A stretch of DNA of 64,000 nt from Zantedeschia hybrid cultivar (Eukaryota; Streptophyta; Magnoliopsida; Alismatales; Araceae): NCBI GenBank assembly GCA_030544215.1, contig JARZZO010000004.1:47791980-47855979 (forward strand), read 5' to 3'. The position numbers were made by a program, and so were the translations under genes. A model generated the notes under the pieces. It made no database searches, was not told the DNA's origin, and saw only the letters and a list, made by a program, of their open reading frames with translations. Of this stretch, positions 57,452 to 64,000 are shown piece after piece (position 1 is the first letter of the stretch; each line of letters begins with the position of its first letter).

Positions 57452-57881
57452 TGATATGGGTGTACTGTCGACAAGGCAGAGTCAATCTGGAGATGATGTT
57501 GGATGCTAGCGGGAGCCGGAGAAGCCCGCCATTTTATTTTATTCATGCATTTTCCTTTTATTCTATATTTTCCTTTTTTTAGACAGATGTGGACATTTCT
57601 GTTGGGCCTTTCTATTGGTGATTGGGACGTTTGTTTGTGTGGTTTGTAGGCTCACTTAGAGCAGGGGTACTTTTGTCCACTTTGTTTTATGCTTCCCTAT
57701 ATAAGGGAGCCTAGAGGTTCTAATGAGGAAAATAATGAATGCAATTTAAAAAAAAAGTTATTTTCCCTTTTGGAAACCTAAAAGAGTGCCTCATGAGGAG
57801 TGTTGTCCCTGGCGGGTGTGAGAGCCTGTTTGCACCCTTAAGTTCCTCTTTTAAGATTCTGATTGAGAGTTCGGTCTAGCA
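57452..57881 (+). mobile_element. LTR-like promoter fragment
   Basis: TGATATGGGTG...GGTCTAGCA with a TATATAAG at 57698-57705 followed by GGAGCCTAGAGGTTCTAATG, text often seen after the TATA box in plant gypsy LTRs. No target duplication; boundaries tentative. Confidence 0.35.
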
Positions 57882-59100
57882 TTAAAATCAACACGGAGAT
57901 AGATGCATGATCATGCTAAATCCTAAAGAAGTCTTTGGATTAGGGAGCAAATCTCTATACAATCAAACTATATTATCAGACTAAATGCAGGAGAAAAGAA
58001 GTGACACTTGTTGTCTCATATAAAACAACAAAAGAAAGAGAGACAAGGATGCAGTCATGGTCTAAGGACATTAAAGAGTGAAAGGAAAAGTGATTATAAC
58101 AGGCCATGTTATTGTCTCTGAGGATACAATCCTAAGATGAGTGTTCATCATGCTCTGGAATGAAAGAAAAGAAGATGATGCAATGTCTACAAACAACAAA
58201 ACAAGTGTTCATGCATGAATAAAGAGAAGAATTCACACCTTACCTGGTATGAATTTCCAGAGAAGAATAAGAAGAAAAGAGACACTAGCAATAGGTGGCC
58301 AATGCTCTATGCCAAGATCAGTACCAGCAACAGGGGCCTCAATACTCAGCACTTGAAGAAGCAAGAAGCAGCATCACCATCAGATGGTACACAAATCAAC
58401 AATAACAACAACAACAACAAGAGTTCAAAGTGCCAGCTCCACAAGAACAAGAAAAAGCAACAGCAAGAAGCATTACCAGCAAGACGAAGCAGCTGCAGCA
58501 AGCAACCAAGCTCCTCCAGCAGCAACAACACGCATCAGAGCACCGAACAGAAGCAACAGCAAGAAGCAAAAGCACCAACAACTGCAGCAGGAGCAAAGAA
58601 GGGGCTGGCCCTTCTAAGTTAATATATATATATGGTGATGCTATGCGCTTCCCTCTGCCAATCCGCTGCCAGCGTTTCTGTAGCTACCGCCGTTAGATGG
58701 CAATCGTTTGGTCTCCTTTTGTTGTGCTGTTGAGACCTTGGTCATGCCTTTGTGGAAGGCAGGTTCCATGACAGGAAGGAAACGTGGAGACGGAAATGCC
58801 CTCATGCCATTGCGAGGCCGTTTGCCCGTGCACAGCAGTTGCTCTCTTCCTCTCATGCTCACAGGGCTCTCTTTCTTTCTTAACCCCTTCCACTTCCTCA
58901 TCTGCTTCGGCTCCACCTTTGGCAGCAGCCGTGCGACGACATGGTGGCCTTCCTCTTACGGCTCCCAAGCACACCTTCGAAGTGTTGTCAAGCAACTCAG
59001 CATCATTGGGGGTAGCTGCATGAACATCGGACGTCATCCTCCTCTGCAGAGCCTTCCTATATCTGCATGGGTCCCCAACAACGGTGGCAAGTAAGCACCT
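57882..59100. repeat. CAA/CAG-rich and mixed low-complexity DNA
   Basis: (AAC)n at 58404-58422 and scattered CAGCAA/CAAGAAGCA words to 58600 create Gln/Asn/Lys or Leu-rich frames on both strands with no domain. 58640-59100 is of mixed composition with no recognised gene. Confidence 0.5.
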
Positions 59101-59104
59101 TTCT

Positions 59105-59248
59105 CTCTCTCCACCACCCCTCCATGGCAGTAGGTCAGCATGAGTCCCTCTCTCTCTCTCTCTGTCTCTCTCTTCCCACCACCGTACCATGGTCACAGCT
59201 AGGCCAGGGAGGAGTTCCCATACCATGAAAAGTGGTGACCACATGTTC

Positions 59249-59287
<39 letters not shown>

Positions 59288-59700
59288 TTCTCTCTCTCCA
59301 CCCCACCATGGTAGCAGGTGAGTATGAGCATCCCTTCTCTCTCTCTCTCTCTCGGCACACCATTTTACCATGGCTACAGCCAGGCCAGGGATGAGCCCCA
59401 CACCCTGGCAGCATGTGACTGCACCTTTTCCTCCCCACCTCACCATGGCAGCAGGTGAGCATGAGCTTCCCTTCTCTCTCTCTCTCTCCATGGCAGCAAG
59501 TGATCGTCCCTTCTGTGACAGATGTCCTTTCTCTGATAGATGTAATACACATTCTCTCTCTCCCCTTCCCACCATGGAAGCAGGTGATTGCCCCTTCTGT
59601 GACAGATGTAATACACAATCTGTGTGTGTGTGTGTGTGAAACACTCTCTCTCTAATGCCCACCATGGTAGGAATAAGCGTTCCTTCTCTGACATGTCTTT
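59105..59700. repeat. Irregular CT-rich minisatellite with CCATGGCAGCAGGTGA words
   Basis: ACCATGGYAGCAGGTGAGYA followed by TCCCTTCTCTCTCTC recurs at about 59130, 59306, 59443, 59489 and 59573, and a longer block CCATGG..ACAGC.AGGCCAGGGA recurs at 59188 and 59368. A 38 bp poly-C (59250-59287) interrupts it. The 295-codon minus frame across it is an artefact. Confidence 0.7.
59250..59287. repeat. Poly-C tract, 38 bp
   Basis: Uninterrupted C run between TTCA and TTCTCTC. Confidence 0.95.
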
Positions 59701-59899
59701 GTGTGCGTATTTGTATGTGTATGTGTATGACGTATGTGTCTCTGCGACTACAGGTTCTGCTAGCAGCAATGGTGGCCAAGATATCTACACCAACAGCTAG
59801 CGGTGGTGAAGAAATACACATCCACAGCTCCCCCGAAGCCATAGGGTTCCACTTCCATACTCTATATTTGTTGCTATGAGAGAGAGAGAGAGAGAGGAC

Positions 59900-61640
59900 A
59901 TCGTTGCTGGCATGGATGTAAAGCCAAGTTCGGCTCGAAGATGAAAGGGGAGACAAAGACTGAGGGTATTTTGTCTCTACAGATTTTCTCCTCATGTGGG
60001 AATAATGAGCCTCAGGACTCATCTAACTTAGATGAGCCCTCCCTTGAAACTCCCTCTTCTTCATCTTTAAAAAACAAATAAAAATTATTAAAAAATTTAA
60101 AATATTCAAATACCTCCCTCTAGATTGGTTTCCACACCTTGGGATTTAATTTTCACTATCGGATTGAAAAACTCAATTATAGCCGTCCAATTAAATGTGT
60201 CTTTCGTTGGGAATCAAAACTAAAACCCCAAGGGACGGGATCAACCCTAAGGATTAATCTGATTAATTTCCTATTTATTGACTATTTTTCAACATTTTTA
60301 GACAATGTTTTTTGATATGTACCTCATTGGATGCTCTGATTTGATTTTTCAAGATGGGATGGTGAAAATTATAGCCTTAGGGATAGGAACAACCCTAAAG
60401 GGCTGATTTGAATATTTAAAAACTATTGATGAATTTTATTACTTTTTCAAACATAGGGAGAAGAAGATTTCGAAAGGGGCCCTAGGGCTCATTTGATTAG
60501 TCCCACCCTCCAGTAGACTCCCTACCCTCACCAGGTTGAGAAAGCCCACTCGGTGAGGGTGGGAGGCTCTTTCCCACCATTGGTGGGAAGAGTCCTACCT
60601 ATGGTGGGACTTCTCACCTCTACTGGGTGGAGGGAGGCCACCCGATGGGCAGGAATGATGGGATTCCAAACCCTTCGGGGTGGGGGAGAGACGCTGCAGA
60701 CCCCGCTGCACCTCTTCTCCCTCCCAGTTGTCTCTTAGATAGTTAACTCTTGAAAGAAAAAGGGGTGAGGGTTCTTATAAAATTTCACTCCTTTACATTG
60801 TTTTTGCCTACATGAGACTAAGATAAACAAAAACTATATAAAGGGGGTTATAAAATAGTGGGTTTTCATGCAATTGCTGCTATATACCTCCACTGGATAC
60901 AAGCAGGGAGGAGCGGGAGTCCTTCTAACTGCAATTCGTGGAGGTGGGGGGGATATTTAAACTCTCCTGTGTTAACTTACCCTTTAAAAGGGCATCCAGT
61001 TGAGGTAGAGGTGTGACTTAGTCAATCCCTTGTTTCCCGCGTGGGCAGTCTTCCATGGTAAAATTATTAGAACTCCAACTTGGTGGAGGTGAGACTTCAC
61101 TTCAAACTTATGTGCAGGAGAAAGTTTAACCTCCATCCGGTGGAGGTGGGCCTTTGGCCTTGTAACTATCCCCCTCGGGAGGCTATAAATACCCCTAGGG
61201 GTCCCATTTATGAGGATCAGAATAGGGGTGAAGGTGAGAGTTTCCTTAAGGGCTCTCAGTGTCCTGCCTTGAGTGGTAAGGCATTGACCTCCACTCTTTT
61301 GTACGTCTTTGGTTATTAGACTTTGATCTAGTCCTTTTTGGGTTGTGATATCATGAATTAATTTCATGGTATAACATGAATTTATCATAGGACAATGGGA
61401 ATTTATCATAGTACAACATGAACTAATGTAACATAGGTTAATGTTATATGTTGCATGATTATAACATAACATGGATTAGTGTTATATGTTGCATGTTGAC
61501 GCCTTGATGGTCCCAAAGACTATATCATATGATCATTGACTACATATGATGTTGTATTTATATCATGTGATTTTTTGATCGTGCTAGTTATATGTGATTG
61601 TACATAAGTGAATGACAAAGCTGGATCATGCATAACCAAA
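59900..61640 (+). other. Non-coding DNA with an LTR-like promoter
   Basis: No gene. TATAAATA at 61184-61191 within CGGGAGGCTATAAATACCCC resembles an LTR TATA box. Upstream GGTGGAGGT words repeat (60942, 61082, 61140), and ACATGAA/AACATGG words repeat at 61370-61480. It directly precedes the minisatellite, so both may belong to one retroelement; this is inference. Confidence 0.35.
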
Positions 61641-61649
61641 ATAAGATCT

Positions 61650-63445
61650 ATTTGATCTAATGGTTTGATCATCTTGATCAAATCCATTAAAGTTAATATC
61701 CTGGTTTGATCATCTCGATCCAGTCTATTAATACTGCTTATATCCAATGGCCTGATTTTGAAGACCATGATCACAAACATAAGTTTAGGAGTTTGATCAT
61801 TACCACCTTAAACTTAAATCCGAAGGTCTGATCAACTTAATCAGGACATTAAGCATGAATATGATGGTCTAATTAGTTTGATCATGAGCATTCAATGGTC
61901 TGATAATCTTGGTCAGGACCATTACAATCAATCCAATGGATTGATCATCTTAATCAAGCCCATTAATATCAACCTGACGGTCTAATCATCTTAGTTAGGC
62001 CTGTCAACATCAATCTGATAGTCGGATCATTTTGATCAAGTCCATTAATATCAATCCGATGGTCTGGTTATCTTGATCAAATCCATTAAAATTGATCAGG
62101 TATTGGATCATGTCGAGCCAGATCGTTAAAATATCGATCCAATGGATGGATTATGTTGATCATAACCTTTAAATTGATCTGATTATCAGATCATATCAAT
62201 CATGCCCATCAATATCGATTAGATGATCGGATCACGCTAATCTAGATGGTTAAAACATTGATTTAATGATCTGATTATGTTGATCATGATCGATAAATCA
62301 AAGTTAATGGTCCGATCTTAAAGATCTTGACCAAACTCTCAATCCAACAGTTGGATCTTAGTGATCGCGATCGTAGACATCAATCCAACAGTTGGATCTT
62401 AAATATTTTGACCAAAATCTTAATTCATCTTTTGGATCTTAATGATTTCGTTCGTAGACGTCAATCCGATGGTCTGATAATCTTGATAAAGTTATTACAC
62501 CCAATCAAACATTCAAACGGTCCAATTGTGCTGATCAGGTCCGTTATCACAAATCCAACGATTCGATCATGCCGATCAGGTCCGTTATCATCAATCCATG
62601 GTCCGATTGTGTCGATTAGGTTTGTTATCGCAATCCAACGATTCGATCGTGTTGATCAGGTCCATTACTACAAATCCAATGGTCCGATTGTGTCGATAGG
62701 TCCGTTACCACAAATTCAACGGTCCGATCACGTTGATCAGGTCCGTTATCAACAAATCTAACGGTTTGATCGTGCTAATAAGGTTTGTTTAACACAAAGT
62801 CGACGGTCTGATTGCGTCAATCAAGTCCATCATAAAAAATCCGACGTATGATCATATCGATCAGGCCTATTATTACAAATCTAACGGTCCAATCATGTCG
62901 ATCAAGACCATCATCACAAATCCAACAGTTCAATCACATCGATCATGGCCGTCATTACAAATCTAACAGTTTGATTACATTGATCGTGACCATTATTACA
63001 AATCTAATGGTCCTATTACATCATTCACGTCCATGATCATCAATCAATGGTTCAATCACATCGATCACATCTGATCGTTGATCCAACAGTTCCATCTCAT
63101 CAGTTGTGCACACGATTATCGATCCAATGGTTAGCTCACATCGATTGTGTCAGGTATCATCGATCCAACATTTTGATCTCATCGATCGTGTCCGTTATTA
63201 CCAATCTAACGGTCGATCACATCGATCGTGACCGTTATCACAAACCCAATGGTCCGATTCTATCGATCGTACCCGTTAGCACAAACCCAACGGTTTGATC
63301 ACGTTGATCGTGTTTGTTGATGCATATTTAATGATCTGATCGTATCGATCACGTCTGTTAACACACATTTAATAGTCTGATTTCATCAACCATGACCATT
63401 AAATACTCATTTAATGAATCACTTTGATTAGATTTGTTAGTTTAA
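61650..63445. repeat. Minisatellite, 40-41 bp unit, about 44 copies
   Basis: The unit reads approximately CAAATCCAACGGTCCGATCG followed by TGTTGATCAGGTCCGTTATC. Successive TCCGTTA anchors at 62540, 62581, 62621, 62661, 62701 and 62742 show the spacing. Each unit has a GATC...GATCA palindromic core. Central copies (62500-62760) are most alike and edge copies most diverged. Open frames here (such as 62327-62761) only translate the repeat. Confidence 0.92.
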
Positions 63446-64000
63446 ACATGACATTGATCACATTAGATGTGATCCGGAGTGTCCATTCTAATGGTGTAGT
63501 TATAATTGATCAAAATTCTGATCTCGAGCTTGTAATTCATGATGTAACAATCCAATCATTATAATCGGAATTTTGTTACATTGTTATGCCTTCTTAGTGA
63601 TAGGCATCATTGTAATATGTAACACTTCTGATTCATGAATGATTTGTACATTTCTTCATTATCGCCACTCTTGTGTATTATGTTATTTTTTAATTCCGCA
63701 TGAACTTTATTTATTGCATGGTTAATTTTAGTATCATGAATAAGGGGTTAATCAAAGGTGTCCAGTGACTTCACTGGTGTAATTAACATCGAGTGAAGTC
63801 AATGGAGAGGGGTCCAAATACAAATCCACATGTGTGATTCAATATTATAGTTGGGATTCACCCTGAAGTCCCAAGCATAATTTGACTTTTCATTTATGAG
63901 TTGCGAATCAAATGGAATTTTTATAAAAAATATGAAACTCCTTACATATTTTATATTTATCATTCTCGCAGACCCCCAGGGTAAGAGGCCCCATCCAACC
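63446..64000. other. No recognised feature at right edge
   Basis: AT-rich sequence after the minisatellite with no motif-bearing open frame; a possible continuation of the same retroelement. Confidence 0.4.

Noticed and set aside
57405..57456. Possible XRCC2 last exon (text ending in TESDSEPS)
   Set aside because: Does not resemble the XRCC2 C-terminus and is not linked by a suitable acceptor; more likely part of a transposon.
58215..58622. 135-codon Gln/Asn/Lys-rich frame
   Set aside because: CAA/CAG/AAC repeat translation; frames on both strands are equally open and no domain is seen.
59135..60022. 295-codon open frame on the minus strand
   Set aside because: Crosses poly-C (Gly run), CT repeats and a CCATGG minisatellite; no domain, repetitive His/Thr and Glu/Arg text; longest frame only because of composition.
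62327..62761. 144-codon open frame with repeated PIVSI and DHVDQ phrases
   Set aside because: Translation of the 40-41 bp minisatellite.
61650..63445. CRISPR-like regular array
   Set aside because: Units are contiguous with no unique spacers and the genome is a plant's; it is a minisatellite.

Overview
This is a plant nuclear window. The evidence is plant-type intron-exon genes, a Ty1-copia end with plant architecture, many hAT-family DNA transposons, a Tourist-like MITE, a tRNA-derived SINE and abundant AT microsatellites. The 5' exons of both host genes are far more GC-rich than the introns and intergenic DNA. That gradient is common in monocots, so a monocot is my best guess, but the species is not determined. 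I can support only two host genes; almost everything else is transposon-derived or simple repeat.

Gene 1 (minus strand, 15981 to 7487) encodes the 164-residue V-ATPase proteolipid subunit c in three exons: 15981-15906, 15813-15528 and 7619-7487. Intron 2 is 7908 bp and holds a LINE reverse-transcriptase remnant, a hAT deletion derivative and a 1.8 kb hAT-like element that itself carries a nested 719 bp element with a long AT microsatellite.

Gene 2 (plus strand, from 42453) is an XRCC2 homologue (RAD51 paralogue, homologous recombination). Five exons are visible: 42453-42629, 42723-42870, 43574-43704, 44333-44403 and 55757-55819. Introns 1 and 3 use GC donors. Intron 4 is 11,353 bp, cuts the Walker B region, and contains a decayed hAT transposon (45990-52124) with another hAT nested in it, followed by about 3 kb of GC-skewed LTR-like repeat. 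No later XRCC2 exon is recognised by 64000, so intron 5 exceeds 8 kb or the gene is broken. An E2F-type site lies 64 bp upstream of the ATG.

Between and around the genes, left to right: a copia 3' end with RNase H, polypurine tract and a 1.55 kb LTR (883-3041); a 213 bp hAT MITE; gypsy-type LTR pieces (18-23 kb); two hAT MITEs built of AGGCC-like and GAGCC-like words (23.3 and 25.1 kb); degenerate tandem repeats (26-27 kb); a Tourist-like MITE and a SINE (27.2-27.9 kb); a foldback beside a gypsy-type LTR and primer-binding site (28.8-30.1 kb); a dimeric satellite with about 645 bp period (30.8-34.1 kb); a 1318 bp solo LTR with perfect target duplication (34.7-36.1 kb); and a hAT-like element that captured a piece of a STI1/HOP co-chaperone gene (39.1-40.6 kb). 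The right end (57-64 kb) holds LTR-like promoters, poly-C and CT tracts, and a minisatellite of about 44 units of 40-41 bp.

All calls rest on reading the sequence by eye. No database search, alignment program or RNA evidence was available.
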